Shown piece by piece: positions 52,229-63,200 of a stretch of DNA of 64,000 nt. This DNA comes from Magnetovibrio sp. PR-2 (lineage in GTDB: Bacteria > Pseudomonadota > Alphaproteobacteria > Rhodospirillales > Magnetovibrionaceae). The position numbers and the translations under genes are program-made. The notes under the pieces were generated by a model that did no database searches, was not told the DNA's origin, and saw nothing but the letters and a program-made list of their open reading frames with translations. The stretch spans positions 62,001 through 126,000 of the forward strand of contig NZ_JBAHUR010000011.1 of the NCBI RefSeq assembly GCF_036689815.1, written 5' to 3'. Numbering within the stretch: position 1 is the stretch's first letter; every line of letters starts with the position of its first letter.

Positions 52229-53692
52229 GTGGATAGCCTCGTCGTCCGTGTCCGCCCCGGTGAAACGCGCATCGCACGCGTGGATGGCGATGGGCGCCTA
52301 AAAGACTTTGCGGTCTATCGCGAACACATCCCCGGCGAAGTGGGCGACGTGTTTTGGGCACGTGTGAAAAAGGTCGTGCCCAATTTAGAAGCCGCCTTCG
52401 TCGACATCGGTGCCGAGCGTGACGGGTTTTTAGGCCTAGCCGAAGCCCGCCCGCAGCCGTTCATGGGCGGCGAAGCCCCACGCGATCGCATTTCGGACTA
52501 TGTGCGCGAAGGTGAGGCCGTCATGGTTCAAGTCGTTGCGGCTGCGCGCGATGACAAAGGTGCAAAACTGACCCGCCGGGTGAGTGTGTCGGGCGCGTAT
52601 GTCGTGCTGACACCCAACGACCCCGGCATACGCGTGTCCAAACGCATCGCAGGCGACACGGAACGTTCGCGCCTGCGCACCATGCTCAGCAGTGTTCTGG
52701 CTGGGAACGAAGGCTGCGTCATTCGCTCCAGTGCCATGGGTGTACGCGAAAAGTTGGTGAGCGAAGACTTACGTTTGTTGCGCGGGCGTTGGGCGATCTT
52801 GTGCGATCACGCCAAGGGGGTAACGCCCCCGGCTTTGATCAGCGCGGATGTGCCGCCTGCGCTTCAGTTTTTGAACGAAAGCGGGCACGGCAACTACACC
52901 AAAGTCTTGGTGGACGATGGGGGGACTTGCGAACAGATCAAGTCCGAACTGACCAAACTGAACGTCATGCCGTCCGGCGGGGTGGAGCACGTCACCACAC
53001 ACTTCGACATTTTTGAAACCGCCGCCATCCAAGACGATGTGGCTGGGTTGTTGGTCCCCCGCGTTAAGTTGCCGGGCGGCGGGTCTTTGGTGATTGAACA
53101 GACTGCAGCACTGACCACCATTGATGTGAACGCCGGTGCGGCCAAGGCTAAGGCGTCCGGGCGCGGCCCCCAAGATCTGGCGCTCGCCACCAACGTCGAA
53201 GCCATGCGCGAAATCGCGCGCCAAATCCGGCTGCGCAATATCGCCGGCTTGATTGTGGTGGACTACATCGGCATGCGCGCCAAAGACAGCCTTGGGCGCA
53301 TGGTCACGGCCTTAAAAGACGCCATGCTGCCTGACCCCGTGGGACCTCAAGTTTTGGGGACGACCAAGGGGGGCTTGTTAGAAATCACCCGTCCGCGCCG
53401 CCGCCCGCCCTTGGCCCAGGTGCTGGCTGTGCCGTGTCCGTCGTGCCAGGGCTCCGGCGCGGTCGAGGCACCGCTTTCGGTGGCCTATCGCGCCTTGGAT
53501 CAGGTCTTGGCCGACGTCTGGGCCGACCCGGCCTTGATCCCGGTCTTGAACGTGCCGAATTGTGTGTTTGAGGTTCTCAAACAGGACGGACAAGAGGCGC
53601 TCACACGCATGGAAGCCAAATTGGGCCAACCCTTGGACGTGCGCCAAGACGCCAGCTTGTCACCCGACGCATTCCGCATAGACCGAGACTAA
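52229..53692 (+). CDS. rng: Ribonuclease G (RNase E/G family)
   Basis: The 487-residue protein is the short RNase G form. It has an N-terminal S1-like part (VWARVKKVVP-type VFWARVKKVVPNLEAAFVDI), a 5' sensor region, and a DNase I-like catalytic site with the two aspartates in TTIDVNAG and VVDYIGM. A zinc-link motif CPSCQGSG follows. It processes rRNA and degrades mRNA. It has no long C-terminal degradosome tail. The GTG start at 52229 has an AGGAG site six bases upstream. It precedes yacG by 21 bases. Confidence 0.95.
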   Translation: MDSLVVRVRPGETRIARVDGDGRLKDFAVYREHIPGEVGDVFWARVKKVVPNLEAAFVDIGAERDGFLGLAEARPQPFMGGEAPRDRISDYVREGEAVMVQVVAAARDDKGAKLTRRVSVSGAYVVLTPNDPGIRVSKRIAGDTERSRLRTMLSSVLAGNEGCVIRSSAMGVREKLVSEDLRLLRGRWAILCDHAKGVTPPALISADVPPALQFLNESGHGNYTKVLVDDGGTCEQIKSELTKLNVMPSGGVEHVTTHFDIFETAAIQDDVAGLLVPRVKLPGGGSLVIEQTAALTTIDVNAGAAKAKASGRGPQDLALATNVEAMREIARQIRLRNIAGLIVVDYIGMRAKDSLGRMVTALKDAMLPDPVGPQVLGTTKGGLLEITRPRRRPPLAQVLAVPCPSCQGSGAVEAPLSVAYRALDQVLADVWADPALIPVLNVPNCVFEVLKQDGQEALTRMEAKLGQPLDVRQDASLSPDAFRIDRD

Positions 53693-53713
53693 GAGACAAA
53701 GGACATCTCTTCC

Positions 53714-53932
53714 ATGAGTGATGAAAACGTGGTGAAGCTGAAAATCTCTAAGCCCCAGAAAACAGGGGGGAAAAGCTGTCCGGTTTGCCAAAAGCCGGTG
53801 CAAAAGGCCTACCAGCCGTTTTGTTCCAAACGCTGCGCCGACATCGATTTGGGCAAGTGGTTGGGGGAGGGCTATCGCATTCCCTCAGACGAGCCTGCAG
53901 GCTTTGACGACGGCTGGGGAGATGAGGACTGA
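53714..53932 (+). CDS. yacG: DNA gyrase inhibitor YacG (zinc ribbon)
   Basis: The 72-residue protein has the YacG zinc-binding cysteines C22, C25, C37 and C41 (CPVC and CSKRC) followed by [16 protein letters not shown], the family hallmark. YacG binds GyrB and inhibits gyrase. It is the last gene of the infA-rng run and precedes tRNA-Phe by 100 bases. Confidence 0.95.
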   Translation: MSDENVVKLKISKPQKTGGKSCPVCQKPVQKAYQPFCSKRCADIDLGKWLGEGYRIPSDEPAGFDDGWGDED

Positions 53933-54032
53933 AAAAGAACAAAAAAAGACACTGGAACGCTGGACAGGGGCGTCGGAATCTCCTATAAACCGGGCCGCAC
54001 CAACGTGTTGGGGCTTTGGCCTCACAAAATAT

Positions 54033-54108
54033 GCCCAGGTAGCTCAGTTGGTAGAGCAGCGGATTGAAAATCCGCGTGTCGGTGGTTCAAATCCGCCCCT
54101 GGGCACCA
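54033..54108 (+). tRNA. tRNA-Phe(GAA)
   Basis: The 76-base sequence folds as a full cloverleaf: acceptor GCCCAGG/CCTGGGC, D arm GCTCAGTTGGTAGAGC, anticodon stem GCGGA/TCCGC around loop TTGAAAA (anticodon GAA), T arm GGTGG-TTCAAAT-CCGCC, and an encoded CCA. Its 3' part from base 54064 is repeated at 56860-56908, which makes it the attachment site of a small island. Confidence 0.97.
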
Positions 54109-54112
54109 TTAT
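54064..54112 (+). repeat. att-like repeat in tRNA-Phe (left copy)
   Basis: These 49 bases, running from the anticodon loop through CCA plus four downstream bases, are identical to 56860-56908. The match ends with attat on both sides and begins at ttgaaaa, where the flanking bases differ. Confidence 0.9.
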
Positions 54113-54116
54113 TAAG

Positions 54117-54147
54117 GGGCCTCGGCAGAGATGCTGAGGCCCTTTTT
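54117..54147 (+). terminator. Terminator after tRNA-Phe
   Basis: An 11-base stem (gggcctcggca at 54117-54127, tgctgaggccc at 54132-54142, one imperfect pair) with a short loop is followed by TTTTT. It lies just inside the mini-island. Confidence 0.8.
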
Positions 54148-54191
54148 ATTGCATTCCCTCAAGAATGCGCATTTTAAGCAGGCCAAACCCA

Positions 54192-54596
54192 ATGCAGACT
54201 TTCAAACTGACACCCACGCCGCGAAGGGACTTTCGCCTGGAAGTGAACATCATTCAAACCAAATGCAAACTCGAAAAGCATGGATATCGCCACAACAGGA
54301 TCGTGTATGGCTTCAGCGTTGATGCGCTGGATATCACAGAGCTTCAATCACTTGGTTTGAATGTTGAAGAAATTGCCTTTGACGAAGAACAGCGAAACCT
54401 TGTTCGTTATTTGATCGAACGGGGACGGGCACTGTCAAAGATTGACCATCTGCGGCATGACCGTGAACAGGGCGGCGCGGACAATGCGCAAGAAGAAGCT
54501 GACGTTCAACAAAAATTGACGGATTTGAGCAGTAAGGTTCAGGCAGCGAAAGAAACGCTTGGTATTGTCGGAACCATCAAGTTGCTGAAGTTTTAA
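54192..54596 (+). CDS. Hypothetical 134-residue protein with coiled coil
   Basis: I do not recognise the family. The N-terminal part reads MQTFKLTPTPRRDFRLEVNI. A mixed alpha/beta middle (YGFSVDALDITELQSLGLN) precedes a charged helical C-terminal part with coiled-coil character (QQKLTDLSSKVQAAKETLGI). The ATG at 54192 has an AAGCAGG site 9 bases upstream; an ATG at 54165 is the alternative. It is the first gene of the mini-island and has no visible partner. Confidence 0.55.
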   Translation: MQTFKLTPTPRRDFRLEVNIIQTKCKLEKHGYRHNRIVYGFSVDALDITELQSLGLNVEEIAFDEEQRNLVRYLIERGRALSKIDHLRHDREQGGADNAQEEADVQQKLTDLSSKVQAAKETLGIVGTIKLLKF

Positions 54597-54658
54597 CGCG
54601 TCAGTTTTGGCGGTTGTTGAGCTGTTGAATGTTCTGCAATCGGTGGTAGTCTTTGTCG

Positions 54659-55672
54659 ATGACCTATCTTCTCAGGCTTTCCATTTTTGTCACCATGTGC
54701 GTTTGGATGTTCCAAAGCGATGACGTGCGCGCGGAAGGTGCAGAGCCTTCCCAGGATGGCGTATGGGAAGCGGTGCGGGAGAATGTTGACAAGTCAGATG
54801 AATGTGCAGCCGTATTCAAAGAGCTGGAAAAGGCCCACGCCATTGAAATGACGCGCTTAGCCGTCTTGGCTGATTTTACTTTGGGGTCTCATCTTCTGGA
54901 AGGGTATTGCATGGATCGTGATGTCGATCTGGCAAAACGCGCGTTTCAGTATGCGGCTGAAAGGGGAAATGTTCACGCCGCGCTCTTTCTTGGACAGGTC
55001 TACTTCATGGAAGAGGGAGCCGGAAGTTCGAAGGCTCGGGAATGGGCCGAGAGGGCCCGCAATGCTTTAATCACTGTCGCGGGGGATAGTGAACTTAAAC
55101 AGATCATGATAAAGCGGTTTGAAAGCTCAGGACTTTCGCCGCATGTGGAACAAGCATTTGTCTGGTATGAAGACATAAGCTCTCGCACTCCGAATTCATT
55201 GTATGAAGTTGGGCTGAGTTTGCTGGACCAGAACGCTTACCCTGAGTCAAAGGTATTGGCGTGTAGGTGGTTTTATGAGGCGGAAAAGAAGAACCATGTA
55301 GGAGCGCGCTTCCAACTCGGTCGGCAACTGGCTTTGGGAGATGGGGTGAAAATTTCAAAACGCCAAGCGTATTGGGCACTGGAAACCTCAGCGAACAAGG
55401 ATAGAAATGTTGATGCCTTTTTGCTAGTAGCAGAGCTATTGCAAAAAGGAGATGTTTTTGAAAAACACCTCCCCAATGCATACTACGCCTTACTTATGGC
55501 ACAAAAACTTGGTGCAGGCGTATCTGAGCAATTGAAGGTTTTGGCGCCTCAGGTCTTGCTTGAGGACAGGGAAAGCAAAAAGTGGTGGGCTGACCAAAAG
55601 GTAGCAGCGCTTCGCCTAAGTCGTGAGCTTCCTCAGTTTTCACAGCCCCCTTGCTCGTACTCTTCACGGTAG
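54659..55672 (+). CDS. Secreted Sel1-like repeat protein
   Basis: The 337-residue protein starts with a Sec signal peptide (MTYLLRLSIFVTMCVWMFQ, cleavage near VRA). It continues in Sel1/TPR-like helical repeats: AKRAFQYAAERGNVHAALFL, VLACRWFYEAEKKNHVGARF, QAYWALETSANKDRNVDAFL. These repeats mediate protein contact in the periplasm. The 3' end overlaps the convergent gene at 55633 by 40 bases. In polymorphic toxin systems, Sel1-repeat proteins can act as immunity or adaptor proteins; here that is inference from the neighbour. The ATG at 54659 is preferred over the TTG six bases before it. Confidence 0.75.
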   Translation: MTYLLRLSIFVTMCVWMFQSDDVRAEGAEPSQDGVWEAVRENVDKSDECAAVFKELEKAHAIEMTRLAVLADFTLGSHLLEGYCMDRDVDLAKRAFQYAAERGNVHAALFLGQVYFMEEGAGSSKAREWAERARNALITVAGDSELKQIMIKRFESSGLSPHVEQAFVWYEDISSRTPNSLYEVGLSLLDQNAYPESKVLACRWFYEAEKKNHVGARFQLGRQLALGDGVKISKRQAYWALETSANKDRNVDAFLLVAELLQKGDVFEKHLPNAYYALLMAQKLGAGVSEQLKVLAPQVLLEDRESKKWWADQKVAALRLSRELPQFSQPPCSYSSR

Positions 55673-56571
55673 GCGGCTATATCTTTGCGATATGAGTCAA
55701 TCCAAAACTCGATGGAGTCGCGCTCTTTCTTTGCTTTGTCATAGTTTGCTTGCTCTTGGCTATCTTCAATAGATAGCAAGCAAGATTCAGTAATATCTTT
55801 GGTAGCTTCGTTTATACCATCACCTAAGCCCTTTGCTCCTCCAGCAACCGCTCCAGGCCAACTTGCTATAGCTCCACCAATAATCACGCCTTCAGCAATA
55901 GATCCGCCGATTCTTCCCGGAGTTGCGTCCAAAGCGTTGTGGCATTTATCCTCCAATATCTTTAATGCAGCCTTTGCTTCATTGTAGATTTGATCGGCTT
56001 TGTTGAAGTCCTCAAGTGCCTTTTGAAGATTGATCTCCGTGGATTCAATTAATCGCCTCCAATAATCACAATCCACAACTGTTTCTTCCGCCCAACAGCG
56101 GCAGTTATAGGCTTCACCAGGGTGTCCACCTTCGGGCGGTCTGTCCCAGGAAAAGATTTTGCCATCACGATCGGCATGAGACGAGCGCACCTTACCATCG
56201 CTTCGGGTGCGCCAGATGTAGGAGCCTTTATTGTTTGATTTTACGTCTTGAAGAGTGCGTACCGCGTTGTCATCGGCGGGCCCGATTTGAAGCAATGTTT
56301 CTGGGGTAGCCTGATCCTCGTCATAGCGGTATTCCATGGTGCGAACCGTCGGCCCATCCGGTTTCATCACACCGTCAGGCTGTAAGTCGTTTCCACTTTG
56401 GAATTCCCGAATGGCTTTGATAAAGGCTTCATCCGGATATTGCGTCAGGCCGTGCGTTGGAATTTCATAAAGTCCGAGTTGGTGGAGGACTTTTTTCATT
56501 TCCAAAACATCGGTCAAGTTCATGTTGTGCGTCGGCCCAATGGTAGACTGCAGTTGATAAAAAGGTGACAT
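55633..56571 (-). CDS. Peptidoglycan-binding / MuF-like domain protein
   Basis: About 312 residues from the ATG at 56571, which has a GAGGGA site 8 bases upstream; an open frame extends to 56679. An N-terminal peptidoglycan-binding-like domain lies at about 17-80 (LTDVLEMKKVLHQLGLYEIP, FQSGNDLQPDGVMKPDG). A MuF-type segment follows at about 110-160 (IWRTRSDGKVRSSHADRDGK and GEAYNCRCWAEE), as in phage minor head proteins and MuF toxins. The C-terminal part has a coiled coil and then a Gly/Ala-rich hydrophobic stretch (GGSIAEGVIIGGAIASWPGA) that could insert in a membrane. The combination suggests a toxin or lysis-type effector, which is an inference. Confidence 0.7.
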   Translation of the reverse strand: MSPFYQLQSTIGPTHNMNLTDVLEMKKVLHQLGLYEIPTHGLTQYPDEAFIKAIREFQSGNDLQPDGVMKPDGPTVRTMEYRYDEDQATPETLLQIGPADDNAVRTLQDVKSNNKGSYIWRTRSDGKVRSSHADRDGKIFSWDRPPEGGHPGEAYNCRCWAEETVVDCDYWRRLIESTEINLQKALEDFNKADQIYNEAKAALKILEDKCHNALDATPGRIGGSIAEGVIIGGAIASWPGAVAGGAKGLGDGINEATKDITESCLLSIEDSQEQANYDKAKKERDSIEFWIDSYRKDIAAYREEYEQGGCEN

Positions 56572-56859
56572 CTCAAAGTCCCTCTGCTGAAGGCGCACGC
56601 GGTCACGGCCCAAAACACATCTACGGTTCGGGAGGGCAAAGTGGTCGTAAAACGACATGCCGTTTTTCAGGCACTTCATCCGGCGTGCGCCGATGAAAAC
56701 AATTTTGTGAGAAGCGTTATCCGTTTCGGGTTATCCCCGGTGTGGGTGTAACCACCACAAACACAGAGGGCCCGACGGGCACTTTGGAATAAAGGTATAT
56801 CGAAAAATCGTCAAAGTAAGGAATAAATACCTATCGAAAGGATTAAAAGTTTTGCCCCC
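56572..56859. other. Gene-free right end of the mini-island
   Basis: These 288 bases hold the promoter region of the minus-strand MuF-like gene and no convincing gene. An in-frame extension of that gene reaches 56679 without a better ribosome site. I see no integrase motif. Confidence 0.4.
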
Positions 56860-56908
56860 TTGAAAATCCGCGTGTCGGTGGTTCAAATCCGCCCCTGGGC
56901 ACCATTAT
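56860..56908 (+). repeat. att-like 3' fragment of tRNA-Phe (right copy)
   Basis: Identical over 49 bases to 54064-54112. It contains no 5' half of a tRNA, so it is not a gene. It marks the right boundary of the mini-island. Confidence 0.9.
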
Positions 56909-57245
56909 GGTGCTGGCTCTAAAGATAAATCATGGTTGTTTTCGACCATTTTTCCTCGGAAATCATTTATGATCTGCTCCCCCAGTTTAGGTGTGGTCTG
57001 GTTCTGAATGATTGTGTCGACGGGTCATATCCCAAGGACGTGTAGTTGCGCGCATAATGTACCGGATTATGGATGCAACAGACTGAAAATATGAATATAT
57101 ATATGATATGCCGCTTTACGTAAATTTGCGTGCAAGACCTAAACTACTTTACTTTATATTGTAAATATCTATTGTTAGTGCACGTTTACATGGGCGCCAC
57201 CCTGTTTGCGCGTGCTCCAGCTTTAAGGTTGGGGGGAGAAGTTGA
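56909..57245. other. Intergenic region before the giant adhesin
   Basis: This A+T-rich 337-base stretch holds no gene. It includes tatatatatgatatg-like sequence near 57090-57110 that could serve a promoter, and ends in the ribosome site gggggga(g) of the adhesin. Its repeats are too weak to call. Confidence 0.4.
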
Positions 57246-60200
57246 TTGAATAAGATTGTTGCGTCATACATTCGCAAGCATATGCGTGCGACTCATGCTG
57301 ATGAAATAGTTAGCAATACCAGCAAGTTAGGTGCTGAGGCCGCTTGGCCGTCACGCGCGCCCATGGCTTTGGCGTTGGAGCCCCGGTTTATGTTCGACGC
57401 CGCAGGCGGCGCGACCGGAGCCCAGGTGGCAGAGCAAACGGCGGCCGAATCGGTTGCGTCGCAAAACAACGACCAAGACGAGAATTTGGCCCAGGCGGTG
57501 TCTTCCGGACAAAATGATGCAGCACGCAACGAAGTCGTGGTTATCGATTCGTCAATTGCAGATTATCAAACCCTTTTGGACGGTGTGGACCCGAGCCTCG
57601 ACGTCATTTTGTTGGAGCCGGGCGCGGATGTGAACGATCTGGCCCAGGCCCTGTCAGGATACAGCAGTGTTGATGCTGTGCACCTGATCACCCACGGCGA
57701 GACCGGGGCGCTGAACTTTTCCGGGGGTGCCCTCACGCTGGACAATCTCGAAGACAGCCAAGATGCGCTTTTGACCATCGGCGATGCGTTGTCAGCGGAT
57801 GGCGATTTGCTGCTGTATGGCTGTAACGTCGGTGCCGACGGTGCCGGGCAGGACTTTATTGATGCCTTAGCAACGGCGACAGGTGCAGACATTGCTGCAT
57901 CCGATGACTTGACCGGTTCAGCGGACTTAGGTGGCGATTGGGACTTGGAGGCCAGTAGCGGCATCATTGAAACCGATACGGCCTTGGATGATGAAACGGC
58001 GGTTTATGACGGGCTGTTGTTAACAGATACGATCGAGTACGCGTATGCCACCCCGAGTAATAGTACGACCGGTGCGCAGATTGCCCAATCGTTTACGGCA
58101 ACCCAAACCGGCACACTCACCAGTGTCAGTTTTCTGCTTATAACACAGCCGACCTCGGACGTAACGGTATCGATTTACAGTGGTGAAGCTGTGTCCGGTA
58201 CGGCGTTGGCCAGTCAGGTCTGGGCTAAAGCCGACGCTACCGCTGCTGGATCGACGGCGGATATGAGAACCCTGACGTTTTCCTCGCCTGCATCGATTAC
58301 CAGCGGCAGCACCTATACCATCGCCTTTGGCTCGGGTGATACAAGCATTGGGATCTATCGCTACAACTCAGGCACCGACAATTATTCAGGCGGCAAGCCC
58401 TATCTGTCAGGAGGCTTTGTGGCGTCGGGCTATGACTTTTTCTTTAAGGCGACCCAAACGTATACATCTGGCCCCACGGTTTCAGATGGCAATATCTCCA
58501 TCACCAGCTCGGGAAGCGGCACGGGCGGTGCATACAAGGTCGGCGATACGATCACGGCCAGTTGGAACAACACGGCGGGTGGTGACAACAACTCCGGCAT
58601 CACCGGGGTTACCATGGACTTTTCGGCGTTTGGCGGCGGGGCGGCGGTCGCGGCTACGGACAGTTCAGACACCTGGACGGCCAGCTACACCCTCACGTCG
58701 GGCAGTGTTGACGGCACCAACTTGAACGTTTCGGTGACGGCAACGGATGGCACGGCCGCAACGACGGCAGACACCTCCAACCTCACCGCCGATAACCAGG
58801 CGCCGACGGTGACGGATGGGAACATTTCCATCTCCGGCGCGTCTGGAACAGGTGGTGCGTATAAGGTTGGCGATACGGTAACGGCCACGTGGAACAACAC
58901 GGCGGGCGGCGACAACAACTCCGACACCATCTCTTCGGCAACGGTGGACTTCTCTGCGTTCGGTGGCGGTGGGTCTGTTGCAGCTTCGAACAGCTCCGGC
59001 ACCTGGACGGCGACTTACACCATCACGGCAGGCGCCATTGACGCCACCAGCCGCAACATTTCGTTTACGGCGACGGATAATGCTGGCAACACCACGACGA
59101 CGGCAGACAGCACCAATGCGACGGTCGACAGCGTTGCACCGACGGTGACGGACGGCAATATTTCCATCTCCGGCGCATCGGGCACGGGTGGCGCGTATAA
59201 AATCGGTGACACGGTAACCGCAACGTGGAACAACACAGCGGGTGGCGACAACAACACTGACACCATTTCCGGCGTGACGGTGGACTTCTCGCAATTTGGC
59301 GGTGGGGCTGCGGTTGCCGCGTCCAACAGTTCCGGCACCTGGACCGCAACGTATACAATTGTGGCCGGCGCGGTTGATACCACCAGCCGCAATGTCTCTG
59401 TAACCGCGACGGACAATGCGGGCAACACCACGACCACGGCAGACAGCACCAATGCGACGGTGGACAGTGTCGCCCCGACGGTGACGGACGGCAACATCTC
59501 TATTTCCGGCGCGTCGGGTACGGGTGGTGCGTTTAAAACTGGTGACACGGTGACGGCCACGTGGAACAACACGGCGGGCGGCGACAACAACTCGGACACC
59601 ATTTCTTCAGCGACGGTTGACTTCTCTGCCTTTGGTGGCGGCGCAGCGGTTGCGGCTTCGAACAGCTCGGGCACGTGGACGGCGACGTATACGATTACGG
59701 CGGGTGCCATTGATTCCACAAACTTGAACGTTTCGGTCACGGCGACGGATAATGCGGGCAACACCACCACGACGGCGGATAGCACAAACGCCACGGTGGA
59801 CAACACCGCACCGACGGTGTCGGATGGCAATTTGTCCATTTCCGGCGCATCGGGTACAGGTGGCGCGTTTAAGGTTGGCGATACGGTAACCGCGACGTGG
59901 AACAACACGGCGGGCGGCGACAACAACTCCGACACCATTTCCGGTGTGACCGTGAACTTCTCCGGCTTTGGCGGCGGCGCAGCTGTTGCGGCATCGAACA
60001 GCACTGGCACCTGGACCGCGACGTATACCATTACGGCAGGCGCCATTGACGGCACCAACGTCAACGTCTCGGCAACCGCAACGGACAACGCGGGCAACAC
60101 CACGACGACGGCGGACACCACCAACGCCACGGTCGACAGCGTCAACCCAACGGTTTCCGACGGCAATATTTCGGTCACCAGCTCGGGCAGCGGGACAGGT

Positions 60201-63200
60201 GGTGCATACGTTGTCGGCGACACCATTACGGTGGCGTGGAACAACACCGCAGGCGGCGACAACAACTCCGACACCATTTCCGGTGTGACGGTGAACTTCT
60301 CTGCCTTTGGCGGTGGGGCTGCGGTCGCGGCGTCCAACAGCTCCGGCACGTGGAGTGCGAGCTACACGGTTGTGACGGGCTCGACCAAGGGCTCGAACCT
60401 GAACGCGTCGGTCACCGCGACGGACAACGCGGGCAACACCACGACCACGGCAGATACGTCGAACCTGTCTATCGTCAACTCAGCACCTGTGGCTTCGGGA
60501 ACGTATAGCTTCTCATCCATCAATGAAGACACCACAGCGACGGGTGTGACGGTCTCGACCGTCGTGGCCGGTTTGACGACTTCGGATGCGGACAGCAACA
60601 CGTTAGGTGTTGCCGTGACGGGGACGTCCGGCAATGGCACGTGGCAGTTCTCCCACGACAGCACCAATGGCACGGACGGCACTTGGACCAGCTTTGCGTC
60701 GGGCAACACACCTGCTGCGGCGACATCCTTGCTGTTGGCGCCCGCAGCCTATGTGCGTTATGTCCCCGATAGCCAAAACGCGGAAACGGCGACCATGACC
60801 GTTCGCGGTTGGGACCAAACCGCTGGCACGGCGTCCAGCGGCACCACAGCGCGCTATGCCGACACCTCCACCAACGGCAATGCAACGCCCTATTCCAGTG
60901 GCACGGCTACCGGTTCTCAAGCCGTAACAGCTGTCAACGACGTTCCCGTAGTTGACTTGGATGCATCCGCAGGCGGTGTGACGTATTCAACCAGCTTCTC
61001 GGCTGGGGGCTCGACCGTCACCATCGCCAATACGGATGCCACGTATTCCGATGTGGATACCAGCGATTCGCAAGCCAGCTTAACGGCGACACTCACGTCC
61101 AGGCCCGATGGCGACAGCGTTGAAAGCTTGGCGCTGAACTCCACGGCAACCACGGCGGCGACCAACGCAGGCTTGACGGTGGGCTATACGAGCGGGACCG
61201 GCGTTCTGTCCATCACGGGCGCCGCTTCGACCAGCGTTTATCAAACCATTTTGCGCGGCATCGTTTACAACAACACGGATGCAGCGGCAGACATCACCAC
61301 GGGCAACCGCACGGTGAATGTGGTGGGTAACGACGGCGACGGAAACTCCAGCACGGCGGCGGCAACCGTCAGCGTGGTGACGGCTCCTGTCACCGATTTG
61401 AATGGTGCGACGTCCGGCACCGGCGTCACAGTGGCCTTTACGGAAGGTGACGGCGCGACCACCATCGCGAGCGCCGCCACCGTGACCGAGCCCGATGGCG
61501 ATAACCTCAATCAGTTTGTTGTTACGCTCACCAATGCACAGACGGGTGATATTTTGAAAGTCGGCGTGCGCAACAACGGTGATGTGGTCAACGGCATTAC
61601 GGTTACGGAAACGTCTGCCAGTGTGATCACCTTGTCCGGTTCGGCGACAGCCGCAAACTATCAAGCCTTGATCCGCGAAATCACCTTTAACAATACGTCA
61701 GAAGCTCCAAGTACGACGGCGCGTACCATCACGTTTGCGGGACGGGACGTCAATTCCAACACCGGGGCTTCGGCAACCGCGACCATTAATGTGAGCGCCG
61801 TCAACGACAGCCCGGCCTTTGCAGGCTTGGACGCCACACCGAACCCGAACGAAAACGTGGCGGTTCAGTTGGACGCCAATGCAACCCTTTCGGATGCGGA
61901 ACTGGATGCGGGCAATAACTACAATGGTGCGACGTTGACCTTGTCGCGCAACGGTGGGGCCAGCGCCAACGACACGTTCGCGCACACCGGCACGCTGTCG
62001 ACCATGACCCAAGGCGGCAACTTGACCGTGGGCGGGACGACCATTGGTACGGTGACGACGAATTCCAGCGGCACGTTGTTGTTGACGTTTAACAGCAGTG
62101 CGACCTCTGCCCTGGTGGACAGCGCGCTCCAGCAAATCACCTATGCCAATTCTTCGAACACGGAATCGGGTAACGTTCAGATCGACTATTCGTTCTCTGA
62201 CGGCACGACCATCAGCCAAGGTTCCGGTGGGGCGAAGACTGCAACCGGTTCCGTGACGGTGACGGTGGCGGCAGTGAACGACACGCCGACCATGACCGGG
62301 CTGGACGCAACGCCGAGCTTCACCAAAGGTGGTTCGGCAGTGGTGTTGGACGCCAACGTCGTTTTGGCTGATGCCGAGCTGGACAATGGCAACAATTATA
62401 ATGGTGCCACGCTACAAATCGTGCGCAACGGCGGGGCCAGCGCGAACGATCAATTTGCCGGATCCGGCACGTTGTATGGTGCTGCAGACAACGCAACTCT
62501 GACCCAGGGCGGGGCTTTGAAGGTCGGAACCACGTCCATCGGCACCGTGACAACGAACTCCGGCGGCACACTCTTGTTGACGTTCAATGCCAGCGCCACT
62601 TCGGCCTTGGTGGACAGCGCCATTCAACAGATTGCGTACTCTGCCGCGACGGCTGAAGCTGCTGGCAACAAGCAATTGGACTGGACGTTCAGTGACGGCA
62701 CCACAGTTGCCCAAGGTTCTGGTGGTGCGAAAACAGCCACGGGTAATGTAACGGTGACGGTTGCAAACGCAGCACCTGTCGTCAGCGGGATTGGTGGCAG
62801 CTCCGTGTCTGCGACCCCAACGACAGCAGTGAATATCGATGCAGGTGCCGATGCGGCCATAACGGATGCGGATAGCACACACTTTAACGGTGGTAATGTT
62901 TCTCTCACCAAAGTGGGCACGGTGCCGGCTACGGCGAATTTCACCGTTGACGGCACCAATGTGACCAGTACGTCCGGCGGTGGTGTGTTGGCGGGTGGCG
63001 ACACAATCTCTGTCGGTGGCACGGCCATCGGTACGGTGGACAACACGGATACGGGGCAAGGCGGCAACAGCCTGAAGATCACCTTTAACTCGACCAATGC
63101 AACACCGGCCCGTATCGCGACCTTGTTACAAAATTTGAAGTTCCAGGCCGGTTCGGCTGGGAATGCGGTCTTTGACATCACGGTAACCGACGCGGCTGGC

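Larger units (their letters stand above)
54113..56859. mobile_element. 2.7-kb mini-island between tRNA-Phe and its 3' repeat
   Basis: The 49-bp direct repeats at 54064-54112 and 56860-56908 bracket about 2.75 kb with three genes (54192, 54659, 55633) and no integrase or other transfer gene. As with the large island, one copy is the intact tRNA and the other a bare 3' fragment. It is either a decayed element or a satellite that relies on an integrase elsewhere. The gene at 55633-56571 has a phage-head/toxin-type domain. Confidence 0.82.

Noticed and set aside
58476-60490. CRISPR-like array
   Set aside because: The repeats are 330-336 bases, lie in a coding frame and have no short direct repeats with unique spacers.
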